Shown one piece after another: positions 15,505-23,902 of a DNA stretch of 41,874 nucleotides; the first letter of the stretch is position 1, and the number at the start of each line of letters is the position of its first letter. The notes under the pieces were generated by a model. It searched no databases. It saw only the letters and a list, made by a program, of their open reading frames with translations, and was not told where the DNA came from. Both the position numbers and the translations under genes were made by a program. The stretch is from Candidatus Methanocrinis natronophilus (lineage in GTDB: Archaea; Halobacteriota; Methanosarcinia; Methanotrichales; Methanotrichaceae): contig JARFPK010000019.1 of the NCBI GenBank assembly GCA_029167045.1, positions 1 through 41,874 of the forward strand, in the 5' to 3' direction.

Positions 15505-16061
15505 TCGAGGAGCAGAGCATCAAATCTCTCCACTATCCACCGGTTCCTCACCTCGGGGTGGAATATGATCCCATAGAGGGGCCTTTCGGCGTGTTTGAAG
15601 GCCTCCACCTCTCCGGGCCGCCCCGCCACCAGGTCGAAGCCCTGGGGCAGGGTAACCCCAAAGTTATGGAGGTGGTAGCCCTCGATCTGCCGAGGCGGTC
15701 CCAGAAGGTCAGTTTCTTTGACGATCATTATCTTCTCCAGTCCGATCTTCGGCTGGGGGACGATCTCGCCGCCGAAGACGGCCGCCACAACCTGCATCCC
15801 GGCGCAGATCCCGAGTATGGGCTTCTCGAGATCTCTGATCCAGGAGAATAGGTCGATCCTCCGGGCGTAGATGTCGTCTTTGAGGGCGGTGCCGCAGAGG
15901 ATGATGCCGTCGGAGCTATAGATCAAATCCGGTGTAATCTCAGTGGAGTGAACGACCTCATATTCGGACCCGGCCCGCCTCAGAATGGCGGTGATCGGAT
16001 CGACGAACTCGTACTTAGATAGCGATTGCGGCTTGAAGCAGAGGTCGACGACGAGGATCAT
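15486..16061 (-). CDS. Class I glutamine amidotransferase (GuaA-subunit-A-like)
   Basis: The 191-residue protein is a free-standing triad amidotransferase that hydrolyses glutamine to release ammonia for a partner. The nucleophile is Cys86 in LGICAGMQ, and His168 and Glu170 are in IIFHPE. Length and layout resemble the archaeal GMP synthase subunit A, but its neighbour is Dph6, not the GuaA synthetase subunit. Its ATG overlaps the dph6 stop (ATGA), so the two are translationally coupled. Its last residues ESTTTP and the stop codon are encoded by the IS605-like end hairpin, so the original C-terminus was replaced by insertion. Confidence 0.88.
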   Translation of the reverse strand: MILVVDLCFKPQSLSKYEFVDPITAILRRAGSEYEVVHSTEITPDLIYSSDGIILCGTALKDDIYARRIDLFSWIRDLEKPILGICAGMQVVAAVFGGEIVPQPKIGLEKIMIVKETDLLGPPRQIEGYHLHNFGVTLPQGFDLVAGRPGEVEAFKHAERPLYGIIFHPEVRNRWIVERFDALLLESTTTP

Positions 16062-16738
16062 TTCTCCACCAGCCTCGCCTGCTCGATGGAGAACCGGCCC
16101 CGGTAGTTCCCATAGGTCTTCTCTGCCCGCAAAATCTCGATCCTCTTTCTAAAGATGGGGCCATCGAGGACGAAGGTCTCGATCTCGCCCCCCTCTCCGG
16201 AGGGGTTGATGGCGTACCGGTCCCGGAGGGCTTCGAGCTTCTCGATCAGAGGGCCGTCGATCCTGGCACCGATCCACGATCCGTCGAAGGGGTAGGCGAA
16301 GACCCCGGTGATGATCACCTCGAACCCCTCCGAGACGAGGAGGCGGAGGTACTCGAGCTGGTCGATCTGCCAGAGGGGGTTATAGCACCAGAGGTCCAGA
16401 TCTCTGCAGATCCTCTGGACCCGGGCCGCCTGGTAGACCGACTCTATCGCCCCCGTCACCACCCCCTCGATCCCGTATCGATCGATGGCGGCGGCCATGG
16501 CGTCGGAGAGGTCGGCTAGCTCGGACCCCTCCTCCCCCAGAGTCGGCCATGTCAGCTGGGGGATGCCGACGGCTTCGGCTATGAGCTCCGCCCAGCCGAC
16601 GTTGGGTGTGTGGAACATGTAGCTGTCGGGGTTCTCGGATACGACGGTTATCAGGCAGGAGACGGTGTCGGTCTCCATCGCCCTTCTGCATGCGTAGACC
16701 GAGTCCTTCCCGCCGGAGAAGAGGACGCCGAGGAGCAC
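16058..16738 (-). CDS. dph6: Diphthine-ammonia ligase (Dph6)
   Basis: Dph6 performs the last step of diphthamide synthesis on elongation factor 2: ATP-dependent amidation of diphthine using ammonium. The 226-residue protein starts with the PP-loop LFSGGKDSVYA (residues 7-17) and has the family segments TGAIESVYQAARVQRICRDL, NPLWQ and ITGVFAYPFD, ending with the conserved DGPIF region. Length equals other archaeal single-domain Dph6 (about 220-230). It precedes and overlaps by 4 bases the amidotransferase gene, which could supply its ammonia. Confidence 0.93.
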   Translation of the reverse strand: MLLGVLFSGGKDSVYACRRAMETDTVSCLITVVSENPDSYMFHTPNVGWAELIAEAVGIPQLTWPTLGEEGSELADLSDAMAAAIDRYGIEGVVTGAIESVYQAARVQRICRDLDLWCYNPLWQIDQLEYLRLLVSEGFEVIITGVFAYPFDGSWIGARIDGPLIEKLEALRDRYAINPSGEGGEIETFVLDGPIFRKRIEILRAEKTYGNYRGRFSIEQARLVEK

Positions 16739-16803
16739 GATGGAGGAGATCGGTCCCGCCGTCTAAAAAGGTGTTGGTGGATGGATCTGCTTCCATCCTC
16801 AGG

Positions 16804-16818
16804 ATTAATAATTTATAT
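16804..16818 (+). promoter_or_regulatory. TATA box, probably of the former acyl-CoA synthetase gene
   Basis: ATAATTTATATC lies about 85-95 bases before the first recognisable synthetase codons. It may still be active and drive a useless transcript. Confidence 0.4.
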
Positions 16819-16899
16819 CAAAGCCCCATCTTACTGGGAGGCGAAGGAGGACAGGATGTCGGATCGTCCGCCGGTCATCGCGGCCGCTCCCGCGCCAGA

Positions 16900-18386
16900 A
16901 TGGTCCCAAATGTCGTCTTTATCCTCGAGGAAAAGTATCGGGAACCGAGTTTAAATCTTACGAATATTTTAAACAGAATTTGAAGATAACTGTCCCTGAG
17001 AGCTTCAACTTCGCCTTCGACGTCGTGGACGTTTATCCGAAAGAGGGCCCAGAGAAGAGGGCCCTCGTCTGGTGCAACGACCGGGGGACGAACTGATCAT
17101 CACCTTCGGGGATCTGTTGGAGAAGAGCAACGGCGCCTCCAACTTCTTTCCAGGTTATGGAGTAAGAAAAGGGGACTGTGTCATGCTCACCCTCAAGGGG
17201 AGGTACGACTTCTGGATAGCCATGGTGGGACTCCACAAGATCGGGGCTGGGGCGATCCCGGCGACCTCCATGCTGAGGGCGAAGGATAATAGCATACAGT
17301 ATAGATAAGGCAAGATTGAAGATGACCGCCTCCATCGAGGAGGACGGCGTCCCCGACGAGATCGATGCTGACTGCCGCGAGATCGATGGAAAGCCCCCCA
17401 TCAGGGCTTTCATCGGGGAGGGGTAGAGGGAAGGGTGGCTGGACTTCAGAGGGGAGGTCGAAGGCTCCTCGCCGGTCTTCGAGAGGCCCATCGGCGCCGG
17501 GGCGACGGAGATCGGCGACGTCCTCCTCCCCTACTTCACCTCCGGGACGACCGCCACCCCCAAGATGGTGAAGCACGACCACACCTACCCCCGCTGCCAC
17601 ATCCTGACGGCGCAGTTCTGGCAGAACGGAGTCGAGGACGGCCTCCACTACAGCGTAGCCGATTCGGATGGGCGAAGTGTGTCTGGGGTCAGATCTACGG
17701 CCAGTGGATCGGAGGCTCTGCGGTATTCGCCTACGACTACGACCGGTCCGACGCAGGCCGGATGATGGAGATGGCGACCAAGTTCGGCGTCACCACCTTC
17801 TGCGCCCCGCCGACGATCTATCGGTTCATGATCAAGGGAGATATGTTGAAGTACGGCTTCTCTCTGCTCAGGTACGCCGTCACCGCCTGAGAATCCCTCA
17901 ACACCACCGTCTACAACCTCTTCTTCGAGGCTACGGGCCTGCGGCTGATGGAGGGGTAAGGCCAGACGGAGACGGTGGTGGCGGTGGCTAACTTCCCGTG
18001 GATGGACCCGAGGCCCGGCTCCATGGGAAAGCCGTCGCCCGGCTACCACGTAGTCCTGGTGGACAGAGACGACTCAATCTGCAACGTCGGGGAAGAGGGA
18101 GAGATCGTCATAAGAACCGACGGTGTCAGGCCTCCAGGTCTCTTCATCGACTACCACCTGGACCCTGAGAGGATGAGAGATACCTGGTACGACGACTACC
18201 TCCACACCGGTGAAACCGCCTGGATCGACGAGGACGGATACCTCCGGTTCGTCGGTACAAAACCACGTCAAGAAGGCGACCGCACCCGACAAGGATCCCC
18301 GTATCATAGAGTTCGTCGAGGACCTCCCCAAGACGATCAGCGGCAAGATAAGGAGGATCGAGATAAGAGAGAAGGACGAGGACTAG
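16900..18386 (+). pseudogene. Degenerate AMP-forming acyl/acetyl-CoA synthetase
   Basis: The region can be read as an acyl-CoA synthetase of the AMP-binding superfamily only by switching frames several times. It opens with [19 protein letters not shown], then jumps frame near 17090 to [15 protein letters not shown] and MVGLHKIGAGAIPAT. Later come the ATP loop [46 protein letters not shown], and [12 protein letters not shown] preceded by a TAA where EGYGQTE is expected. [19 protein letters not shown] is followed by a jump to the C-terminal [11 protein letters not shown]. In-frame stops (near 17288, 17425, 17888 and 17957), frameshifts and a missing stretch of some 55 residues before the catalytic lysine region show it is dead. 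Confidence 0.93.
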
Positions 18387-18405
18387 GGAGATTGATCTCC
18401 AATAA

Positions 18406-18419
18406 GTTTATATATTTAG
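18406..18419 (+). promoter_or_regulatory. TATA box of the HprK-like kinase gene
   Basis: GTTTATATATTTAG is among the best TATA matches in the window. It lies 31-44 bases before the ATG at 18450, which also has GAGGTGGAG directly upstream. Confidence 0.7.
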
Positions 18420-18449
18420 ATTAGAAATAAATAAGTCCGAGGTGGAGAG

Positions 18450-19406
18450 ATGGGCTACTCGGTGAAGATCATATCTATGGATGAGAGGGATGCCATGGCG
18501 GAGCGGTACGCTGCCGACGTCAGCCATGAGGTCAAGTCAGACATCTACGGATGCTGCATCAAGCTCCTCACCGGATCGGCGGAGGTGAGAGATCGTTGGA
18601 TGGAGAACTTCTACTTCATCTCATCGTCCATCAGATCCCATGCCCGCCTCTACGTCGTCTCCGACCCCGATCTGGGAGCCGACGAGATCTCTTACTGCCC
18701 CCATTCCAAGACCGTCTTCCTCGTCAACGTCGGCTACTATGGGTGGATCAAGTCCCTCGCCCTAAGCGCCGCGGGGGACGTCCTGGAAGACCATCATGGG
18801 ATCTACTCCGTCCACGGCGCCTGCCTCGACCTGCTGGGGCGGGGGATATGCCTCCTGGGAGGGTCGGGGGCGGGGAAGACGACCCACACCTATGGCTTCC
18901 TGAGGAGGCCCGAGACCCGGGCTGTCTCTGACGACTGGTTCTTCGCCCGGATCTATGGTTGCGACGTCCTCGCTTACGGCTCGGAGAAGAACTTCTACAT
19001 CAGGGCGGAGCTCTCGGAGATCTGGAAGGAGTTCTCGGGGCTCGTCGAGAAGGCCGAGTTCGACGACGAGGGAAGGGGGGTCGTCGACCTCCGCTTCGCC
19101 ATCGGAAAAGGCCGGATCCTTCCCCTCACCACCCTGGCAGGGGTCGTCATACTGAAGCGGGACCCCGATGATGAGGCGGTCAAAAGGAGGCTATCGCCGG
19201 AGGAGGCGCTGGCGATCCTGGAGGAGAACGGCTACTATAACCCCCACCTCCTGGTGAAGAGCGGACGAAAGCGGAGGCTTAGGTCCGGCTTCTTCGGATC
19301 CCTCTTCGACCGGGTCCCCGTCTACCTCGTCAACACCGTCAGGACCCCCGAGGAGAGCCAGAGGACGATTCAAGATGCGATCTCCGAAGGCCTGCGGACC
19401 AGATGA
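18450..19406 (+). CDS. HPr kinase/phosphorylase-like P-loop protein
   Basis: The 318-residue protein resembles the C-terminal kinase domain of HprK, the enzyme that phosphorylates a serine of HPr in bacteria. The Walker A loop GGSGAGKTT is at residues 137-145, preceded by the characteristic VHGACLDLLGRGICLLG, and an acidic SDDWFF segment follows. The first 110 residues form a separate domain I cannot name. No HPr or sugar phosphotransferase gene is visible, and methanogens generally lack that system, so its substrate is probably different. The gene has its own strong TATA box and is transcribed alone. Confidence 0.8.
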   Translation: MGYSVKIISMDERDAMAERYAADVSHEVKSDIYGCCIKLLTGSAEVRDRWMENFYFISSSIRSHARLYVVSDPDLGADEISYCPHSKTVFLVNVGYYGWIKSLALSAAGDVLEDHHGIYSVHGACLDLLGRGICLLGGSGAGKTTHTYGFLRRPETRAVSDDWFFARIYGCDVLAYGSEKNFYIRAELSEIWKEFSGLVEKAEFDDEGRGVVDLRFAIGKGRILPLTTLAGVVILKRDPDDEAVKRRLSPEEALAILEENGYYNPHLLVKSGRKRRLRSGFFGSLFDRVPVYLVNTVRTPEESQRTIQDAISEGLRTR

Positions 19407-19417
19407 CCCTTCGCCAT

Positions 19418-19759
19418 CTAGGGTCTTACATAGGCCCAGCCCTCTGTCTCTCTCTTAACCAGCTCTCCTGTTCCGGTGGGGACGACCTCGACCTCCTCGA
19501 CGAACTCCTCTTCCTTCATCCCCAGGGCGGCGAGGCTCCTGGCGCAGACGACGAACCTCGTCCCCCTCCTGGCCAGCTCTCCTATCCTCTCGACGAAGGG
19601 GCCGGCCTTGGAGAGCGCCCTCACCCCCTCGGAGTTGGCGACGACCTCCACCTCCGTCTCCTCTTCTCCCAGGTCGTTGAGGAGGTTGGCGACGTTGTTC
19701 AGGGCGAGGTTCGCCCTCTCCATCTCTGTCAGATGAATTACGGCTCGATATTTCTTCAT
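19418..19759 (-). CDS. DsrE-like small protein
   Basis: The 113-residue protein begins MKKYRAVIHLTEMERANLAL and follows the DsrE/YchN fold plan: an N-terminal strand, NNVANLLNDLG helix, VEVVANSEGV strand and the conserved cysteine in RFVVCARSLAALG. DsrE-family proteins are small sulfur-transfer or regulatory proteins, often oligomeric. The single cysteine may carry persulfide, but activity cannot be told from sequence. The ATG at 19759 has GAGGAGAG upstream; longer frames add unrelated residues. It converges with the HprK-like gene, 11 bases apart. Confidence 0.82.
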   Translation of the reverse strand: MKKYRAVIHLTEMERANLALNNVANLLNDLGEEETEVEVVANSEGVRALSKAGPFVERIGELARRGTRFVVCARSLAALGMKEEEFVEEVEVVPTGTGELVKRETEGWAYVRP

Positions 19760-19865
19760 GGAATACTCTCCTCTCGTCTCTCTGGACGATATACGACTTC
19801 CTCTTTTCAATAGGCGACCGTTTGCACCGATAGGTTGATCTTCATATCTATTTAACCTGATTGTG

Positions 19866-20681
19866 ATGCCGGGGAAACTCGCGGTGATATTTGACGTGGC
19901 TGGCACCATGCTGGAGATGTACCGGGTGGCCAAAGACCTCTCCAGAAACCTCCTCATGGAGGGGATCTTCACCATGGAGCTGGTGATGGAGAAGGGAGGA
20001 AGAGCCCTGGTGATACCCCACCTTGATCCTGTGGAGGTAATGAAGACCCCGGCGGAGACGACCTTCGCCGATTTCTTTCGGGGCAGGGAGGGGAACGTCG
20101 TGATAAGCTGCTCCAGCACCCCGGTATCCGAGGACGAGGCGCGCCGCCTCTTGCTCAGCTCCGAGGCGGAGGTCTCCAGCCTCCAGGAGACGCTGGCGGC
20201 GGTCTGTTCCCGCTGTCCCGGGTTCTACTATACTTCGGGGCTAATAGTCGACGTAGAGACGGGGATGGTGACCCACTCCATCAGCACCGGAGGGAGGCCG
20301 TTTCCGGAGATGGAGGCGGTCCTGGAGGAGCTGGAGGAGATGGGAGCGGATATCTACGTCGCCTCTGGAGACAGCAAGAGGAGCCTCTCCAGCCTGACCA
20401 GGTGGCGGGGCATCAGGGAGGAGAGGATATATCCAGCGTCAAAGCCGCACAGGAAGGAGGAGATCGTCACAGGTCTCAAGGGCGAGTACAGGACGGTCGT
20501 CATGGTGGGAGACGGCCTCAACGATCGTTACGCCCTAAAGGCGGCTGATCTGGGGGTCCTGACCGTCCAGCAAGAGAGCCGCCCTCCTTCGGAGCTTTTG
20601 GAGGCGGCGGACGAGGTGATCGACGAGATGAGGAAACTTCCAGAACTGTTGAGAAGCAGGATCGACAAATCGCCCGCGTAG
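19866..20681 (+). CDS. HAD-superfamily phosphatase, P-type-ATPase-like
   Basis: The 271-residue protein has HAD motif I as VIFDVAGTM, motif II ASGDS, a lysine in the SKPHRKEEI segment and motif III/IV MVGDGLNDRYALKAADLGV. The second aspartate of the usual DxDGT is replaced by Ala, which resembles the DKTGT of P-type ATPases and the soluble ATPase-like phosphatases of methanogens rather than ordinary phosphatases. There is a large cap insertion between motifs I and II with two cysteines in AAVCSRCPGF. The substrate is unknown. GTG at 19863 and ATG at 19866 are both possible starts; the ATG is preferred. Confidence 0.85.
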   Translation: MPGKLAVIFDVAGTMLEMYRVAKDLSRNLLMEGIFTMELVMEKGGRALVIPHLDPVEVMKTPAETTFADFFRGREGNVVISCSSTPVSEDEARRLLLSSEAEVSSLQETLAAVCSRCPGFYYTSGLIVDVETGMVTHSISTGGRPFPEMEAVLEELEEMGADIYVASGDSKRSLSSLTRWRGIREERIYPASKPHRKEEIVTGLKGEYRTVVMVGDGLNDRYALKAADLGVLTVQQESRPPSELLEAADEVIDEMRKLPELLRSRIDKSPA

Positions 20682-20696
20682 TGACGTTCCAAGCCC

Positions 20697-20728
20697 TTCA
20701 TCTCTTTCCTTTCATTTTTCATTGACCG
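20697..20728 (+). terminator. Pyrimidine-rich terminator-like tract
   Basis: TTCATCTCTTTCCTTTCATTTTTCATT follows the HAD gene stop by about 16 bases and contains several T runs, as archaeal terminators do. No stable hairpin precedes it. Confidence 0.4.
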
Positions 20729-20854
20729 AACTAGCCACTGAAAGCCGATACTGCCATGTCCACATCCGCAGGTGACCGGCAATAATATCAAAGATTGACA
20801 AGATTGCCATTGACCCCCATGAGGCTCCAGATCGAGGCGCAATTTTTAAGATAA

Positions 20855-20866
20855 ACTATTTATACT
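20855..20866 (+). promoter_or_regulatory. TATA box of the coiled-coil/winged-helix gene
   Basis: ACTATTTATACT predicts a leader of about 90 bases before the ATG at 20976. A second TATA-like GCTTATATTG at about 20938 would give a much shorter leader. An AAGGAG lies near 20962. Confidence 0.45.
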
Positions 20867-20975
20867 CGGATCCATATCACAAGACGTAACAGCCTTTTCG
20901 GTATCTTGCGAGGGTTAGTTGAGATATCGGATGGAGCGCTTATATTGAGATAAGGAGCTAAGGAGCGCAGATCTA

Positions 20976-21536
20976 ATGTTTGAAGAACTTTTGGAAGTTT
21001 ACAAAGAGAAAGTAGCTGAAAGTGAGCGAGAGCTGGAGGAGAAGCAGGCGATGATCGGCCTCATCATGGCCGTGGAGAATATGTCTGGGATGCTCAGCAT
21101 GAAGCAACAGGACGTAGACCTCTTGGGAAGGCTCATCGACCAGGTGGACCACCTTTCAAAAGAGGTGGCAGATCTCAAGAGCCAGATGAAGACGAGACAG
21201 ACGAGATCGGTAGCCGGTCGGGATCAGAAGGCGAGCGACGGATACGCCATGGACAAACATACCGCCAACCTCATCGATCTATTGAAGGAGAGGCCGGGAA
21301 GATACACCACCAGCGATCTGGTTGAGATGCTCGGACTAAACAAGACGACGGTGATAAGCGTCATGAAGCGGGCCGTTGAGATGGACCCGTCCCACGTCAA
21401 GCTCACCCAGGGAAAGAGGCGGAAGCTCTTCCTATCCTACATCCCGGAGGATCAGGATCAGGACGCTAAGGCACAGGCGGAGGAGGGGTCGGAGGATTCT
21501 GATAAGATACGTCTCGAATTGATGTCCATGACCTGA
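20976..21536 (+). CDS. Coiled-coil and winged-helix protein, putative regulator
   Basis: I do not recognise a named family. The 186-residue protein has an acidic N-terminal coiled coil (about residues 5-70, with heptad-like runs such as LLEVYKEKVAESERELEEKQ). A basic linker follows, then a winged-helix-like domain (residues about 90-150) where TSDLVEMLGLNKTTVISVMK fits a helix-turn-helix. The acidic C-terminal tail is rich in Asp/Glu/Gln. This architecture suggests a dimeric DNA-binding regulator. It is monocistronic with a long leader. Confidence 0.7.
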   Translation: MFEELLEVYKEKVAESERELEEKQAMIGLIMAVENMSGMLSMKQQDVDLLGRLIDQVDHLSKEVADLKSQMKTRQTRSVAGRDQKASDGYAMDKHTANLIDLLKERPGRYTTSDLVEMLGLNKTTVISVMKRAVEMDPSHVKLTQGKRRKLFLSYIPEDQDQDAKAQAEEGSEDSDKIRLELMSMT

Positions 21537-21872
21537 GTCAGAAACTTTCGGTCCTTATAGATCGGGAATATCTTACGGTCGTCCAAAACCCGGTCTTATA
21601 AAAGCCGAGATCTTCCGTTCAGTTGGTACCTCCGATGGTCGATAAAATCCAGTCCCATCCACGAAGTTATCATCGTCTCGATAAGAATGGGGTCTTATGA
21701 GACGATCGCATGAGGAGACAAGGTCGCTAGCCTGCTTCTCCTGCTGCTGATAGATGGCGATGCCCTCCGAAAAATCGAATAATAAGCCATCCTCTTTGTC
21801 GATTGAAATATCCGTCAACCAGATTTAAAGCTTAATAGATCATCCAGACTCCTCTGCAAAGGAGGTATGTCA
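21537..21872. other. Intergenic region with a strong hairpin, no gene seen
   Basis: The 336-base gap between the coiled-coil gene and the HAD-IIA gene holds no convincing gene. A minus-strand frame of 81 codons (21573-21818) starts on TTG and resembles nothing. The main structure is the 13-bp hairpin listed at 21672-21706. A TATA-like ATTTAAAGC at about 21822-21830 precedes the HAD-IIA gene. Confidence 0.6.
21672..21706. repeat. Long inverted repeat (13-bp hairpin)
   Basis: ATCGTCTC (21672-21679) pairs with GAGACGAT (21699-21706) and ATAAG (21681-21685) with CTTAT (21694-21698), with one bulged G and the 8-nt loop AATGGGGT. It is much stronger than the neighbouring sequence and lies far from either flanking start codon. 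Confidence 0.75.
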
Positions 21873-22643
21873 ATGATAGAAGCCAAAGCCTTTCTCATCG
21901 ACCTCGACGGGGTACTCTATGTAGATAATTGCCCGATTGAGGGGGCGGTGGAGGCGGTGGAGATGCTGGAGGAGAAGGGATATCGATACCGGTTCGTCTC
22001 CAATACCACCTCGAAGTCCAGGAGGTGCCTCGCTGAGTTCCTCGACGAAATGGGATTTTCCATATCCGAAAGGAGGATATTCACCCCGGGGATCGCCGCA
22101 GCAGAGAGGATCCGGTCCGAGAGGGACAACAGGTGCTTCCTCCTCACCAGGCCTGACCTCCAGGAGGAGTTCGATCAGGCTGGGATACCCATCGCCGACG
22201 ATGAGGCGGAGTACGTGGTGGTGGGGGACGCCGAGGACGGCTTCACCTTCGAGCGACTGAACAGGGCTTTTCGGCTGGTGATGGCCGGGGCGAGGATCAT
22301 GGCCCTGGAGAAGGACCGGTACTGGATGGCCGCCGACGGCCTCTCCCTCTCCGCCGGCCCCTTCGTTGCGGCTCTCGAGTACGCCACCGGCACCGTCGCC
22401 GAGGTGGTAGGAAAGCCCTCCCGGGGTTTCTTTGAGATGGCCCTCGCCGAGATGGGAGCGTCGGCGCAAGAGACGGCGATGATCGGTGACGACATAATCA
22501 CCGACGTCGGAGGGGCCCAGAACGCTGAGATGACGGGGATCCTCGTCAAGACCGGAAAGTACAGGGAAGATCTCGCCGACCGCTCCACCGTCATCCCAGA
22601 CATGATCATCGAATCGATATCTCAGCTGAGGGAGCATATTTGA
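21873..22643 (+). CDS. HAD-IIA (NagD-like) sugar phosphatase
   Basis: The 256-residue protein has motif I in FLIDLDGVLYVDN, the class IIA feature RFVSNTTSKS (motif II), the cap domain between, and the motif III-IV region GKPSRGFFEMAL...MIGDDIITDVGGAQ. This family includes NagD, phosphoglycolate phosphatase and pyridoxal phosphatase-like enzymes; the substrate cannot be told. GGAGG at 21861-21865 fits the ATG at 21873 with 7 bases between; the in-frame ATG at 21867 would leave only one. Its stop overlaps the TTG start of the next gene. Confidence 0.9.
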   Translation: MIEAKAFLIDLDGVLYVDNCPIEGAVEAVEMLEEKGYRYRFVSNTTSKSRRCLAEFLDEMGFSISERRIFTPGIAAAERIRSERDNRCFLLTRPDLQEEFDQAGIPIADDEAEYVVVGDAEDGFTFERLNRAFRLVMAGARIMALEKDRYWMAADGLSLSAGPFVAALEYATGTVAEVVGKPSRGFFEMALAEMGASAQETAMIGDDIITDVGGAQNAEMTGILVKTGKYREDLADRSTVIPDMIIESISQLREHI

Positions 22644-23212
22644 CGGGAGCGGATTTATGCCGTACGAATGAAGGGGTATGGCCCCTCCCCGGCGACCTCA
22701 GGAAGGCGGTCCATCAGAGGGGGGAGCCCGGGTCCTTTCTGGAGGACCGGGGTGACCGGCGCCACTGCGGCGTCGACATCTACGCACCTCAGGGTTCGCA
22801 GGTCGTCTCCATCACCGACGGCCTCGTCTTTGATGTCGGCGTCTTCACCGAGCCGGGAGAAGTCCCATACTGGAAGAAGACCTTCTACGTAGTCGTCCAA
22901 GGAGATGGTGGCCTCTTCGTCAAATATGCGGAGCTGGGGGTGGTGGATGTAAGAGCTGGCGAATCGATCAGATCCGGCGAGAGGCTGGGGAGGGTGGGAT
23001 CGGTCCTCGACCCAGAGAAGATCGACGACCTCGCCCCAGGCTACATAAGAAGGCTACAGGAGGAGGGGAAGGTCTCGATGCTCCACCTGGAGCTCTATCG
23101 TTCCCTCCCCGAGCCCTCGGATCTATACAGGGGCGGAAACTGGTTTGGGACCGGAGAGCCCGGGGGGCTCATCGACCCCACCCGCCTACTCGCCGCCATA
23201 TCAAAGAGATGA
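22640..23212 (+). CDS. M23-peptidase-fold protein, probably catalytically altered
   Basis: The 190-residue protein contains a LytM/M23-like beta domain: HCGVDIYAPQGSQVVSITDG carries the first zinc motif HxxxD, and the second region reads MLHLELY. In M23 peptidases that second site is HxH; here the first histidine is replaced by Met, so the base is missing though a zinc ligand remains. No signal peptide is visible, which is odd for a wall-active peptidase and for a methanogen without murein. It starts with TTG overlapping the HAD-IIA stop (TTGA), with GGGAG 6 bases upstream, so translation is coupled. Confidence 0.7.
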   Translation: MTGADLCRTNEGVWPLPGDLRKAVHQRGEPGSFLEDRGDRRHCGVDIYAPQGSQVVSITDGLVFDVGVFTEPGEVPYWKKTFYVVVQGDGGLFVKYAELGVVDVRAGESIRSGERLGRVGSVLDPEKIDDLAPGYIRRLQEEGKVSMLHLELYRSLPEPSDLYRGGNWFGTGEPGGLIDPTRLLAAISKR

Positions 23213-23290
23213 TGAGTTCGCAAGTAGGATACAAAGAGGGCGGATCTATGGAAAGACTATAGAATAGATCTCCGGGGAGGTTCCATATCC

Positions 23291-23887
23291 TCAATCTAAC
23301 AAAACCAGCCCAAATAGGGCGAAGGCTTGCGAATAGGATTCGAGGACCGATAGGTGGTAGCCCGCCCTCTCCAGGGTCTTGAAGACGTCTATGCCGCAGG
23401 CCTCCATGGAGGGCCTCACCTTCTCCTTATGCCTGCAGTTGCGGGCGTCGAAGGGGCCGACCCTCTCCTCCTCCTCGGGGATGCAGGTGGCGCAGAAGGT
23501 GCAGGGCAGGGCGTTTAAGCCGAAGGCCTTGTAGCAGCCGGCGAGGAAGGCTCTCCTCTCCAGCTGGAATACCTCCTCGTGGGCCCTGTTGATCGACTCC
23601 CAAAGGTGGTGGTGGAGCCGCTGGGGCGGAACGCCCCGGTCCGGGACCGCCTCGAACCGGGCGATGACCCCGACGGCGTACTCCGCCAGAATCTTTCTCG
23701 TCTCATCAGGGGTCGGGGAGTAGGGGGGGCACCCCAGGTGCTTCCCGTAGGCTTTGCATCCGTACCTGCACTTGAGCCTCACCCAGTCGGCTACGACCAC
23801 ATCCCTCGCAGAGATGGGGGTGAGGTGGGGGTGGACCTCCTTCAGCCTCGGGAGGAGGTCGTCGAGGTCTATCCTCCTATGGGCCAT
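23291..23887 (-). CDS. DUF2284 predicted metal-binding protein
   Basis: The 198-residue protein has the DUF2284 hallmark CRYGCKAYGKHLGCPPYSPT near residue 40, and a second cysteine-rich group CTFCATCIP followed by a CRHKEKVRPSMEACGID segment. This arrangement suggests iron-sulfur or zinc binding. The family is common in anaerobes and methanogens, and its function is not established. The ATG at 23887 is preferred over an upstream TTG at 23896. It follows the secreted-protein gene on the same strand by about 15 bases. Confidence 0.88.
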   Translation of the reverse strand: MAHRRIDLDDLLPRLKEVHPHLTPISARDVVVADWVRLKCRYGCKAYGKHLGCPPYSPTPDETRKILAEYAVGVIARFEAVPDRGVPPQRLHHHLWESINRAHEEVFQLERRAFLAGCYKAFGLNALPCTFCATCIPEEEERVGPFDARNCRHKEKVRPSMEACGIDVFKTLERAGYHLSVLESYSQAFALFGLVLLD

Positions 23888-23902
23888 TCTCGGCAACTGA
23901 TC

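Noticed and set aside
21573-21818. 81-codon minus frame in the intergenic region
   Set aside because: TTG start without ribosome site, crosses the strong hairpin, no recognisable family.
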